A stretch of DNA of 64,000 nt from Trochalopteron elliotii (taxonomy: Eukaryota; Chordata; Aves; Passeriformes; Leiothrichidae), in contig JANPWX010019821.1 of assembly GCA_024734555.1 (NCBI GenBank), forward strand, positions 460,900-524,899, in the 5' to 3' direction. The notes below the pieces were generated by a model, which did no database searches, had not been told where the DNA came from, and worked only from the letters and a program-made list of their open reading frames with translations. Both the position numbers and the translations under genes were made by a program. Numbering within the stretch: the stretch's first letter is position 1; the number at the start of each line of letters is the position of its first letter. Of the stretch, positions 15,718 through 36,950 are shown piece after piece.

Positions 15718-16909
15718 ATTCATAGTCCCATTATTTTTCTAAAAGGCTTTATTGTGCCAGTAATGTCAGTTCCCCATCACTGCCTGGAAATTATTTGTGA
15801 ACCATGTAGATACAATGGAAAAATCCTGTGCTGTTCTTACAAACCTTAGTTACAAAGCAAGCCAGTGAGACAAAAACACGTTCATTTCTAGCCTGAAATG
15901 AAAACTGACTTGCCCATGTAAAAACAAGAACAGAAAATTTCTGAGTCTGGAAAAAAACATTTCTCTCTTTACATATGGGCTCCAGTTCCCACTTGAGGAC
16001 AATTGTTGGACAGATTCTTATCCACCAGAAAGAAGTTATTTCAGAAGGCTGGGCACTTCCCTGTTCCTGTCCAGCAGGGATGTACAGGTTCCCCAAAAAA
16101 GCATGATGCAGCTATGCTGACTGCTGATAACTTTCTCCATCTGGGAGCTGGAAGGCAACCATATGTATAACATCACACTATCCTAGTGGGAAAGAAACTC
16201 TTTCCTGGTACACCAAAGCCACAGAGAAGAGATAAACTGGAAATAGCGTACTGGTGAGGATGTAGTCACTCACTTCCCAGAACATGCATCTGTAATATTT
16301 ATGACATGTTGAGCTATCTGAGTCTTCATTATCGTATGTCCTTGTTTTTTTTGTACCAAAAAATCACTGATGTGCGTGCAAATATGTGGGAAAGAGAGGA
16401 CTAGGGGAGGGACTGCAAATGTCTACTTTACATCCAGATATTTCTCTCATAAAAGACATCTGCTTCAGTGAAGCTTTTGAAAAGCATCTTTACGGTGGCT
16501 TCCTTCCCCACCTTATATAGTACAAATATCCAGCAGAGGTCCTGTTTACTCCTTCCTCTGCCAGAACTAAGATTTCTCTCCTCCTTTCCTTCTCTGCAAG
16601 CACTTTCTTGTGGGTGTGAGGAAAGATCAAGTAACCCTTCACTTCCTATCTCCATTTTGTCATCCCTTCAAAAGTAAGATTCTATCTTCTTTTCTCTTTT
16701 TTATTCTCACAGTTGTTGTAGCAACCAAAACAGGATCATTAAATTCTAACTAAAAGGGGTTGACTCTTCATTGTGTACATGGCTACAAAAACTGGAAAGT
16801 GTGAATTCTTACAAAAATCTAACCACCAGTGTGTTCAATACATAAAGGAAGGCCTATACAAGGACTCAAGTGCCGGCCAGACAAGGTTGTGAAAGATTTC
16901 CAACATTTG

Positions 16910-17056
16910 AAACACTTCCAAATGGCTCAAAACATACATTGCAAACTTTCACAGCATCCAGCTCAGCTAGCAGTTGCTAGCATAACAGCTGAACCATACA
17001 GAAGCATAAAAATATTCAAGGCATCAAATCTTGGTGCAAGGGGAAAAAAGGCCAGT
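16910..17056 (+). repeat. diverged direct repeat, copy B
   Basis: Partner of 15569-15717, 1.3 kb away and in direct orientation. It shares AAACTTTCACAG and the core GCAGTTGCTAGCATAACAGC, with small gaps. I do not recognise the family. The intervening ~1.2 kb shows no obvious mobile-element coding sequence. Confidence 0.7.
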
Positions 17057-17434
17057 GTGTTCCTGCATACTGATGTTGAGAAGTAAAAGATATCACTTGT
17101 GTTTCATGTGACCATGCTTACTCAAAACAGAAATGACCATATCAATTTCAAATCACTCCCCATAGTTTTATCTACACATAACCAAGGGAGAAATCTTAAA
17201 ATCTTACAACTGCCTCAGAAACTCCTGGTCTATACTAACTCTCAGCAAGAGATTATCTAAAAAAATTAAAATAGTTGTACCTACAAAAGCTCCACATGTC
17301 TCTCCCTTACAACCAAATCTCACACAGTTGAGTATCCTCACAGAGACAGACAATTAGATTGATGGTAGCATGTGTGTGCTCATTACTGCGCATACAATCA
17401 TTACAGATGGAAAGCTCATCAAGTCTGTTAACCC

Positions 17435-17925
17435 AGCATTGCTGTGTTCACCACTAAATCCTGTCCCCAGGCACCACACCCACACACCTTTTGAACACTT
17501 CCAAGGAGGTTGATTCAACCATGTCCCTGGACAGTTTGTTCCAATGTCTGACCATCCTTTTCGTAAGGAAATTTTTCTTATATCCAAACTAAACCTTCTC
17601 AGGTGCAATGCGATGCCACTTTCTCTTGTCTGTTATTTATTACCTGGGAGACAAGACCAATCCCCACCTGGCTGCACACTCCTTTCAGGGAGTTGTAGAG
17701 AGCAATAAAGGTCACCATAAGCCTCAAGACTAAACAACCCCAGATCCCTCAAATACCCCCCCGCATAGGACTTGTGCTCCAGAGCCTTCACTCACACCAG
17801 TGCCTTTCTCTGGACATTCTCCAGCCCCTCAACGTCTTTCTTGCAGTGAGGGTCCCAGAACTGAACACAGGACTCACGGTGCAGCCTCAGCAGCGCTGAG
17901 TACATCTCTGTTCTGCTCCTTGTGT
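17435..17925 (-). mobile_element. CR1 LINE 3' fragment
   Basis: On the minus strand this reads as the end of CR1 ORF2. The frame at 17354-17608 contains RRFSLDIRKISLRKGW, the diverged counterpart of the conserved CR1 C-terminal motif. Upstream on that strand are typical CR1 phrases such as the complement of GGACATTCTCCAGCCCCTCA. The 5' end is truncated, as is usual for CR1, and frameshifts and stops make it inactive. It lies in the FRMD3 last intron in the sense orientation. Confidence 0.85.
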
Positions 17926-18540
17926 CGTTGAATACATTATGTTTCTTGTAGTGCTGCTATACAGATTCTGTGGCTCCCTTCTTTTACTGTCTGATTTTGG
18001 GGAGGCAGATTACTGCCTATCCTGATCACCTGGCAACTGTTTTGCAGGTGATAGTCCATTGTCTGTGGATTTTCTAGCACGAGATGTTATCCCAGCTTTA
18101 CTTACTTGAGTAAGTAAGTAACAAAAAGGCAAAAACCATACCTCTCCAGTCACAGGATATCAATGTGGTTTTGACAAAGTGATGAAAGCTACTTTTCAGT
18201 CACTTGATATTTCTGTGCTGAGATTTCATGCATGAATTATGGATCTGGCAACACTGACTTTTGCCTTTGGAACAACAAAAGTGAAAATATGCTTAACTGG
18301 GCCGAGACATACACAGCTATACTAAGGCTGTTTCATGTCTGTAGCACACCAAAAGCAGTTTCCCAAGGCAGTTGTGGCAGTCTCAGGGCTGGATACCTCC
18401 TCTCTCCACACCTCCTGCTCATGCCCTTACCCCAACACAACTCCTTGGTTGGCCCTCTTTATGAGCCACTCAAAGGTTGAGTCAGACAATAATAGAACAC
18501 CATAGGGGTGTCCTAATAGGGACCCCTAATAACAGGGGTT

Positions 18541-18662
18541 ATTTTGGGTTTGTTTGGTTTCGGTTCTTTTTGTTTTAATTTGGTTTGCTGTTGTTATTGG
18601 GTTTGGTTTGATTTTCTTGTTGTTGCTTTGAATTTATTTTATTTGCTGTTTTGGTTTTTTTT
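18541..18662. repeat. TTTGG/GTT-rich low-complexity tract
   Basis: About 120 bases made almost only of T and G in TTTGG, TTTTG and GTTGTT units. It looks like degraded simple sequence. On the FRMD3 strand it is A/C-rich. Confidence 0.8.
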
Positions 18663-19100
18663 ACCTCCTTCTTCCAGTTCACACTGGTATGATTAGTGCC
18701 AGTGCAAGGGAGAAGGTTGGAATCCACAACAGTGGATGTTGGGAAGAGAGCCAGCCTCACTGTCGGAGAGCTGTGAGATCAGTTCAAGCTGCAATTTGAT
18801 AATATAGCCAAGTTTTCTGCAGGAAAAGACTGTAAAAGCCTAAATACTGTTAACTTAGCAGCTGGTGATATTTAACAACATATAAAGTATGTAGTTAAAT
18901 ACCACCAGCAAATATGTCTATTAGCTCATCATAGTAACCACAATCTGTCTGACTGAAAGGAAATGTAATTTTTAAACTCATGTAACAAACAAACATTTAA
19001 AACGAGCACTGTATGATGAGCATCTAGCAATAAGGCACCCGTTTCCAATAATGTATTTCATTGCCTAAAGTTCTAAGTGTGGTTACAGGACACAAGCAAG

Positions 19101-19439
19101 TGTGGGCCTGATATTTCTGGGTCTGAGAGATTTTAGCCTGCCAGCAGCTGCTAGCTTTTTCCCAAGGAAAAATTTCTCAAAAAAGCTTCTTCTCAGAACA
19201 ATCTTGGCAAACAATTACCCTTTCTCAAAACAATCTTTCTCCAGGTGGTGTTTTGCTGTTTCTCTAGTTTAACCAATGGTATAAGAGAAGTGTTGTTCCT
19301 ATTCACCAATCATTTTAAGTCTGTATTGGAGCACCTTATAAAAGGTACTAAGAATTAGACAATAAAGCCTGTTTTCTATGCTCTTTGTCTTCTGAAATAT
19401 TTGGAGTCTCTCATCTTTCTTTTGTGTCTGACAACAACA
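19101..19439 (+). mobile_element. solo ERV LTR, ERVK-like, with 6-bp target duplication
   Basis: A 339-bp block starts TGTGGGCC and ends ACAACA, giving the TG...CA ends of a retroviral LTR. It is flanked on both sides by AGCAAG (19095-19100 and 19440-19445), a perfect 6-bp target-site duplication. It carries a promoter-like TATAAAAG at 19337-19344 and an AATAAA at 19361-19366 with a TTTGTCTTCT-type stretch after it, so U3, R and U5 can be laid out on the plus strand. No internal gag, pol or env sequence remains, so this is a solo LTR left by LTR-LTR recombination. The 6-bp duplication fits class II (beta-retrovirus-like, ERVK) elements; the subfamily is not determined. It is antisense to FRMD3. 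Confidence 0.88.
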
Positions 19440-20534
19440 AGCAAGGACGCGTGGTTACATGCAGCAAGCTGTTGTTACTTTGTAGTGGTGACAACTGCCC
19501 AGAGGAAACACAGCTGTGGTACTTGGCTGCTGGCAGGCAAATTCTCAGATACATGGATTTCACAGCAGAGGTAAACTAGTAACTGCTAGAACTAACAGCT
19601 GCCACTACTAACTATAATAAGGTATGTACACAGACAATGTAATTCACCCTGTTCTTGCTACACTCAATGTCCAAACTCTGAAGAATGAACACAACATGTT
19701 CATAGCACTTCTATAAAATAAAATTAGGACATGCTCCCATTGAAAAGAAGATTCTCACTCAGCTATTTTCTATTCCCAATGACCAAAAAAAAGCAACAGC
19801 AAAGATCATATTTCCCAATCTTTGAAACAATTACCTTACTACATCTCAAGTAAGAACCAGTGTCAGATTTTGTTTGGTTGGCTTCATTTTTATTAGAACG
19901 AAGGCAATTATCCTCATTTAAGCTGGCAATGATGTTCACGTCATTGTTTGTAGTGACTGTATCTCAAAAAAAAGGGGTTCAATGTGATATTTAAAATATC
20001 AAGAAATAGAGAAATACATGGAAAACATTGTTCTACAGAATAAATTCAAACTGATCTTCCAAAAACATGTCTTTTTGTCAAGGAAGATAAAATAACAGAA
20101 GATCTTTCCTAGCTGATCTTCAACTAATGTCCTTTTTTTCTGTAAAGGAAATTAAAGACTAGCAGACTTTAGCAGACTAAAGCAGAAAGAAGGAAATATA
20201 AAAGTAAAGGGAATAGAGAAAAACAAAATATCCACCAATAAACTGCCAACTTTCACTCTTCAGTGACTGCTGACACTACTTAGAAAAAGATGCCATCTTG
20301 AGACTATTTATTTCCTAAGATCCTTTAGCCTGACAATTTAAAAGATTTGTTGAAACAGAAATCAAATAGCAGTAACTTTCCTCACAATGCATCTCACATA
20401 AGGCTTATGCACATTTTCTTGAGATAGCGATCATTTCTGAGTAAGACATACAGAGGTTTAATTATGTATTTCCAATGAAAATTATTGGATTTTTTTTCCA
20501 TATCCCTGAGTCAGTATCACACCTTTTTCCTTTA

Positions 20535-24632
<4,098 letters not shown>

Positions 24633-25449
24633 CTACAAGCTTTGTTATTTTTATGCCATAAAATAGTTTTCAAAACATGAGCTTTTCAACTTTTTAAGGC
24701 CCTTATACAAACTAGACTATGAAGCACACAATATCATTCAGACAGCATAGAACGATTGAACATGGAAAAAGTAATTGTCATGAAAACAAGAAAATTAAAT
24801 GCAGACACTTGCTGCATCTCTATGAATTTTCATTCCCAAGATGCCATGGTACACCAAAAGTCTCCGGGACATGTCTCCTAACACCACCTTGTTTGTGAGA
24901 AGATATAGCTATTTCTGCTTTTCCACTAGGAAAACAAAGAAATAATGATGACAACTTGTCTCCCAAAGTCGGTGCTTTTCTCTATTCAGTCAACTTCTTT
25001 GTAGCCTACATCATACCCTACTGCTTCTCTGTAACCACCAAGTACACAGTAACCTTTTATCACAGTCTTTTATAACAAAGACCATGGAAGAGTGCCTCAT
25101 GCATGCAATTTCCTGGATGTTCTCTTGAAAAATGGCAAATTGATTCGGTACTGAGTCTCTCATTCCCAGACCCTAGTAAACAACTTTCCATAATTAATAT
25201 CTACATGAATAATTGCAACAGTGACCCCTGAACCTTCATCAAGACAGGACTAAAGCTCTGCTTTTCAAAATATGTCATATAATCATGACCTTACCTCAAA
25301 TTCCAAATCTCAAACTTCTTCTAGGAAGAGGAGAGGACCAAATTTAATTAAGGCGAAGTGTCATTGCCACAATTTACACAATCTGACTATGTCTGCTTTA
25401 ATCTTATTTGAATATCTTGTTGGTATTACACAGAACTTAAAAAAATGGG

Positions 25450-25815
25450 AATAGAGGAAGAGTGCAAGAAGGAAGGGGAAACAGAAGGGAACTGCAATCC
25501 CCATTCCCCATCTCCCTGAGCTGCTCAGAGCAAGGAGGACAGGAGTCAGAAATGAAGGAGTAAAGTTGATCCTGGAATGAAACCGGGGAAGGGTAGTTTT
25601 TAGTTTTGTCCCTTTTGACAATGTGAAATAGAGTGAAAAGATTAAAAGAAAGTCAAGTCTGTTTTGCCTGTGACAGTAATTGGTAAGCAACTTTCTGTCT
25701 TTATCCTAAGCTGTAAGCTATTTTATCATGCTTTTTCCTCTTGACCTGTTGAGCAGAGGGAGTGAAAGAGCAGCTGGGTAGACATCTGGCATCTAGCCAA
25801 GATCAAATCCCCTAA
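25450..25815 (+). mobile_element. diverged ERV LTR 3' fragment
   Basis: Reads like a decayed copy of the LTR family also present at 51750-54124. Shared landmarks, in order, are a CCCCATTCCCCATCTCCCT stretch, CAAGTCTGTTTTGCCTGTGA followed by a TAATTGGTAAGC-type motif, a GAG-rich AGTGAAAGAGCAGC block and the near-terminal CATCTGGCATCTAGCCAAG. The 5' half of the LTR is missing. It is antisense to FRMD3. The family assignment (probably ERVL-type) rests on remembered avian LTR sequences rather than a search. Confidence 0.7.
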
Positions 25816-26023
25816 ACTATGTATTTGTGACCAAAACCCAAATAGTTAATGTTACAGCCATTTAACAACAAGAGCAGAGAGGTGATATTCCTGTGAGTCT
25901 CCTTGAGACATTTTTACATTGATCTAATTTCTACTCAAATAAATAAATTTCTCTTCTTTAGATGGAAGTCATTTTCCATTCTGTATTTATTTCTTGTAAC
26001 ATAGAATAAAACTATTTAAACAC

Positions 26024-26071
26024 CATGCACTGTTTTCCTACTTCCTACATGCACTGTTTTCCTTACTTCCA
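26024..26071. repeat. 24-bp tandem duplication
   Basis: Two head-to-tail units beginning CATGCACTGTTTTCC (26024-26047 and 26048-26071). They differ at two positions, one of them a TA/TT difference. This is a simple local duplication within an intron. Confidence 0.85.
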
Positions 26072-27027
26072 ACAGAAAATGCTTCCAGATAAACTTCAAA
26101 TTAGTCTTTATTTGTAGACTACATATAGGCTTGATATAGCCTCAAGAACAGTACATGTTGACATAGGGAATTAATAAAGGCATCGTGCCAGCTCCTACTT
26201 CCTATTTCTTTTTTCAGCTCATTGAAAATATCAGTTGGATAGATTATATATTATTGTATTACTGTTGAAACTAAAGAGAGACTCTTCTCCGAATTAAAAC
26301 AGGTCATTAGCATCTAGGTTAGTAGACACACTTTCCTACTTCATTTCTATTTACCCTTACAGCTGCCCCCTGGTGTGGCTACGTGCCAAAACAGAAAGTA
26401 ATATTTATAAAATATGTGATAGGCAAGAATAAAAGCTACATGCCTAGAGGGAAGCATCAATAAATGGAACAAAGTCAATGGAGGGCAGACAGAATGCAGA
26501 GGAGTTTTTAATGAGGAATTATTAGGTTCTCTCAGGGAATAAGGAGGTAGGTACTACTTTTTTTTGTCACTTTATGGATTTTTTATGTATAACATAATCA
26601 CAGGTATTCAAAATGTATCTAAGAATTTTTTGTCTTCCTTAAATCATTAAAGGGAACTGTTCCTTTTTCCATCAACTCTAACTAAGCCTTGGATTTCAAA
26701 TGGAAGAACAATTACTTCCTGTCAGAAGAGCCCAGAGAATCAAGCATAACAGATTTTTTCCTCCATTCTCAAGATATTCCACAGCAGGGCTAAGATCAAC
26801 AGCTATGTTCCCAGACAAGTGTGGTAGTCTGTCCTTCCAATATCTCACTACAGAGCAGCAAAAGCATTGTGCTGGAGCCAAAACCCTCCTGTCTCATTTA
26901 TATTCTAAACCATTTCCAATACTGGCTTCAAGTGAAATAATATTCGCCATTACTTTACATATCTTCTGTTTGCATCTTGCGTTAGTTAGTTAGTTAACAT
27001 GTTCTGTTAGTTAAATGGAACATTTCA

Positions 27028-27189
<162 letters not shown>

Positions 27190-28213
27190 CTAAGTGCAAG
27201 GAAAAGAAAGCAAGAGAAAATGAAAATGAACTCTCAACATTTGAGAGTAACAACTAATAACTACCAATAACTATTGAAATGGCTGTACCTAATGGCCTCA
27301 CCTTTACAACCAGATACACCGAAGACCAAGTTTTCCCATGTAGTGTAAATCTGTGGTTCACCCACAGATGTACAATCCATACATAGCTGATATTTAAATC
27401 GCCCAGGCAATTTTTTCAGAAACAAAAATAGATGCTTGGAGGGGCATGGAAGAGCATATGTACAAGTGGCTTTTAAAACAACTGTATAACTGATCAAAAT
27501 CAGAGGGAAATCTCTCTACATCACACAGTTGCTGCACTACTCACCATTCACCTCTCCCTCCTCCCTACCATTTGATGTCCTACCATCAGAATCTCCTTGC
27601 AATCACACAAGCAGTCCTGATACCTCTGGCATTATTACCTTCCCTCATTTTCTTTCCTCATCCCCATTCAAAATCATAACCTTAGGCTATATCTCTCTGA
27701 TCTAGGGAAAGAACTGATTATAACATGCTGTAGGCAAAAGTATCTAGGATTTCAATGGCAAGAGCCCAGTGTTAGAACTCCTAATTACATGATACAGACT
27801 CTAACCTTTTCATCTCACCAAGATTTGAGGGTGGGATTGTAATTATCCAAAAAATACCTCACATTTATCCAAGTATCAATGCTTACTTGAATTTTCAATC
27901 ATATACAGACATCTTCCATGCTGGGGTGGGCGAGCTTTAGCACTTTAAAAAAATCTAAGGTTTGACTTCAAAGGTGTCTGAAACCATGAACAATCCATAT
28001 AGCACAGCATGAATATTAAGTGAAAAATGTCTCAGTCCTTTGCAAACTAGACGTTTTTTAAAAAATCACTCCCATTCATTCATATTCCATATTTTAGTTG
28101 CAATATTAAATAAAATGATTGATTATTTAGAAGTTTGTTTAGCTAAAAAAATATGCTATGCCTTATACAATCTTAATCAAATACAGAAGTTCTGTAAAAA
28201 TATTAAATGTAAC
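27190..28213 (-). other. FRMD3: FRMD3 intron (1.0 kb)
   Basis: Begins with the weak donor GTTACA and ends with TTGCACTTAG. I see nothing else of note in it. Confidence 0.88.
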
Positions 28214-28277
28214 CTCTTTCTGAGCTCCAAACACATAAAATGTCTTCCCTTCAAATTTCAGTTTATAAACATCACAC
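28214..28277 (-). CDS. FRMD3: FRMD3 coding exon (FERM F3 core strands)
   Basis: 64 bases: one base completes a split tryptophan codon, then 21 codons encode CDVYKLKFEGKTFYVFGAQK and E. KLKFEGKTFYV is a beta-strand pair of the F3 lobe. The acceptor TTTCTCTTTCTAG is strong, but the donor GTTACA departs from the usual GTAAGT at several positions. The residue after the conserved tryptophan is cysteine where I recall proline in human FRMD3 and asparagine in FRMD5, so the position tolerates change. Confidence 0.94.
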
Positions 28278-32560
<4,283 letters not shown>

Positions 32561-35500
32561 TCAACCATGTTTTGTTTGTAACAAAAAGATAAAAAACTTT
32601 TCACATCTTTTCTTCTGCTGAATTGTACAGTACCTAATGTTTTCAGGTAAATTCTGATGATTTTTTATAAATCCTGAGATAACAACAACTAATTAGAATT
32701 ATCTAATACTCTGCAAGTATTTCTTGTCTTTTGATACACCCTCATGTCAGCCTGAATATGAAACAAACCTCAGCATCTTTTTTCCACAAACTCTTGCTCC
32801 TCATCTCACTTAAAAGGATTGTGCAGATTAACAAACATTCCTTCCAGTGCAGGGTATAAACATGGCAATCATATTACACTGCCTACTCAGATGCATGCCT
32901 AATTATAGCAGTGCCTGCTACCAACATGATAGCTCAGAATCTGTCAGCATTTCCATTTATACACCCCTATTTTTAGGGTGTCTATAATCAACAGCAAATA
33001 TACACTAAAGCCAGAAATGTGGCATGAAGACTTGGGGTCTAGAGTAAGTTTCATCTGATTTTTTGTAACTACTGCCATTACAATAAGCTCTAACACAGAC
33101 TTACCATGCCTATTAGAAAGTGAACTGCTTCAAGTATTATTTAATTTCTGTATCTGTATTACTAGAGTACATGATTTTTTAAATATATATATAATACAGT
33201 TTTATATAATGAACAGTGCCAAGGACCTTTAGAAAGCCAGACCTCATAAATACTTTCCATGCAAATTATTAAAAAAAAACAAACTATAAACAAATTTTCA
33301 AGGAGCATAGCAAAAGTAGTATTATTCTACCCTGAATTTTTTGTGAGTGCATCCTCACACTTTGACCAATTTTACATAGGAATTAACATGCAATACTTCA
33401 CTGTTTATTGCTGTAGAATAATTTCCCTGAAAGCCTGTTATTCCCCATCAGGTAGAAATCAACAAGCATTGACATATGAGATCCAATATCTGGTCCAAAG
33501 TTCAGTTTAACAAGTAAAACGACATCTAGCAAGCTTGTGGAGATCAAATCCTATTTTAAACATAACAGGATGATGACCTGTGGCAATGTAAGTGTCAACA
33601 ATCATTTCTGTTACAAAGTTTTAAAACTGATCATTTTTACTTCCTGTTTATCATCTCCTAGTCAACCCCATGATATTTCTTGGGCTTCTTCAGTACTTAT
33701 TTGACACTACACAACCTTCACTTTATTTCAGACCACATTTTTGTGAATGTTTTACTTCTAAATTAAATATGTATATATTTGAGATGAAGTGGCCTTCTTT
33801 CTCTTTCCTGTTTTGGTCTCTTTCTCACCCTTTGCCAGTGGGGAAGAGCGTGTATTAAGGGAAGCACCAAAAACTACAAATGTGTATTTACACAGCTAAT
33901 ATTTACAGAGAAAATAGCGTGAAAGAAGCAATCAAAACAAAACTGCTAATTTGTCCCCTGAGTTTTTTGATAGCTGTACTAAGCTTTTTCTTCATTTTAA
34001 ATACTACTAAATCACAACTTTATGTGTCATCATAACTGTATGACAATAATTGGCCCCTAAAAAGGCAACAAGTTTATTTCATGTACCAGTCAACTACATT
34101 CGACAGAAGTAATTAACTACTTTGACCTAAATTATTCAGAATAGTTATGTTGCATAGTGATAAGCCAAACAAGTAGTTTGGTTGCTTATTAGATATTGGG
34201 CTTTACAAAAACAAAGGATTACAAAATGCCTTTTTTATGCACCTCCATTTGCTGGTACAAAGGATAGTCAATCTTATGTTTTCAATGGACCAAAAAATGA
34301 CAATTAGTTTGCACCAATGTGGTTTGGAGAGTTGGCATATTCAGATGGGGAAAGAATCTCAACTTGCTGTTACTATTAAAGAGACATTTTAAAACGTATT
34401 ATCAGGCTCCCCTCCCCCATAGCTTCTGCAACTGCGATGATTTTGTGTACATCAAATGAAACAAGCTGTGACATTTGGGGAAAAATAGCGGAAGGCGTGG
34501 ACAAATTTGATCTTATCCGATTACAGACTAATCAAATGGGTAGAGCACAAAGCCTTAAAAGAACATCACAAAGCACAAGAGTCAAGGACAATATCAAATG
34601 AAAAAAATCCTCATTCATCTCTTATCAAAGGATTAACAGCTAAGCCTTGATAATATGCTTTTTGTGTGTAACTTAGTAATGAAATTTTTCTTACTAAATA
34701 AAAATATAACTGTAACAAATCCTGTCAGCAAAGTCAATGCTTTTCTATCAATCACTGATCTAAAATTAGATATGCCTTTCATTTGCTTTGTTAAAAAGCC
34801 CTTAAGCTTTCTATATGCAACAATCATCCCTACACAAAAATTTATACTGAATTTATACATAAATGTACTCACTTATGCAAGCATTTTACAGTGGAAAAAC
34901 AGGGAATATCTAGGCAACACATATTTGCTCTTTTGGAACCCGCACCCTCAGGAAATTCAGGTCTCTCAGTGTATTTACTGCTTTTGATCTTATTTTTCAG
35001 TATTAATGCAGCATTAACGGACAGATATATTCTCTTTCTATATGTTGCAGGCACTACAGCACCCATCTGCCACATGGCAAAGGTATTGAACAGGACCAAA
35101 AAAAGAAACTACTACTCAGAAAAGTTTCTGCATACCATACAAATGATAAAAAGTGCATTTTTTTGAAATTAGAACTCCACAGCTATTAGCTACGAATTAA
35201 TGATTCAACCTAGGAATCAATCAATCCAAAAGTTCCTAATAAAATTTTAATGAAACAAATACTTCAATAGAACACTTGAGAAGTATGCAACACACTCTGT
35301 TTTAACATGAGGCTCATGAGCAGTATGTATTAGAGGATGTAATACCTCTTTTTATTCCCCACAGGATCCCCAACTCTGAAGCGCTTCAAAGGCAAGGAAG
35401 CTCAACAGGGAATAACTTCCATGGTGTGTCACAGTGATGATCGACTTGCATCACTCACTGCCAATACCAATTCATTCCAGAAGTTTCTCCCCTTTATACC

Positions 35501-36930
35501 TTTCCTTTGAAATATGTATCTGTTACATACTGAAGTCGTGTATCTTAGTGCAAGTTAAGGATGAAATAGCACCGGATTGAGCATTAACTCCTTTTGACAA
35601 AGAAGACCATGTAGCAAAAACAGCAAAGAAAAAACATTTTCAGTGCTATTCTCATCCTCTTGGTTCCTGAGTGCCATTAGTGAGGTCATTTGATTTGTCT
35701 TTTCTGATTCTCTTACTGACTTACAGAGTGCTATGAGATACTACTCTTAACATACTAGTAATAATAACAGTTACAGTCCACCCTTTTGCCTCATCTCTAG
35801 GTCAAGAAAAGTTACTTGCTGCAGAATACAATAATAATACTCTACTAGAGTACGTCCTGTTTAATAGACATTTGCAGTTTGCAAGGTCCATTAATGTCTT
35901 TTAGTAGAGGAATAAATAAATATGTACATAATGATCTGGCCTCTAAAGACATCACATATCCACCTCCATGCAGAGACAGCAGCCATAATGCTTTAAACAA
36001 CACAGGCTCAGTCTCCATCAACCACTCTTTGCCCTGCTCTGCAATCGTGGACATTTTTCACTGTGATCTCAGGAGAAGCAACAGTAACAACTTCAAGAAG
36101 GATGTCCTTCTATTAAATATTCTTGCTGTTATATCCCAGAGCTTGTAGACGACATCTCCCAGCAGAACTGAGTTACCTAGGATTCCTTTAAGCCTAAAAT
36201 AAAGCTAGAACTCTCCTAAAGAATCATACATTTTGCTGCACTGTACATTAAACACAGAACTGCTTACCACATGGATAAGTTTTTGCTGTTGTGTCTTTAA
36301 ATCTTTTTACATGTAGCTGAGACTCCAGTCGTTATAAAATTGCAGTGCCAATGGTCTTGATCAGCTTTTACTTTAAGCTCAGAATATTTTGGCAGATAGT
36401 GAAGATGTTTTTAAAATAAAGTCTTTTTGCTACTATTTTTAGTCACAATAATGGTACTATGTGGCATTGAAATAAACCTGCTATGATTGCTAATCTTTTA
36501 GTTGTAGTGGAAAAAAATAGCACACTGGTGGTGCTAATTTCAAAGAAAAGCACTAAACGAAGACACTGGTAAATTGCATTGTAGGCTGTGGTTTAGTTTA
36601 TCAGAATGATAAGGCCAGACTCAACATATTGCCCAAACGTCAGTGCACCTCCCCTGGAACTGCCCAGCCTGACACTGGCAGAGGAAAGCCTTTAAATGTG
36701 TCTGCATATGAAAATAAACATTATCATCTAGGAAGTAAATGAATTGCTGAAACTTGCTGAAATATACTAGACTTAGAAAGCTGCAGAACATTTAAATATC
36801 AATTTTAACTTTCACTGCAAAGTCATTTTATTCTGTCAGACAGATAGAATTTTAGTAAAACCCAAATAACCACTTTAAAACAATAATCAAACTCTTTTAC
36901 TGAGTCTATTAAATGCTTATGGGTTTAATT

Positions 36931-36950
36931 TCACAGCATGCATGCTGTGA
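36931..36950. repeat. 20-bp perfect palindrome
   Basis: TCACAGCATGCATGCTGTGA equals its own reverse complement and has no spacer. Such a site could bind a dimeric protein or form a small cruciform, but no function is shown. Confidence 0.95.

Noticed and set aside
34655..35166. 110- and 91-codon overlapping open frames
   Set aside because: There are open frames on both strands in AT-rich intronic sequence, with no homology and no splice-site support; chance is the simplest explanation.
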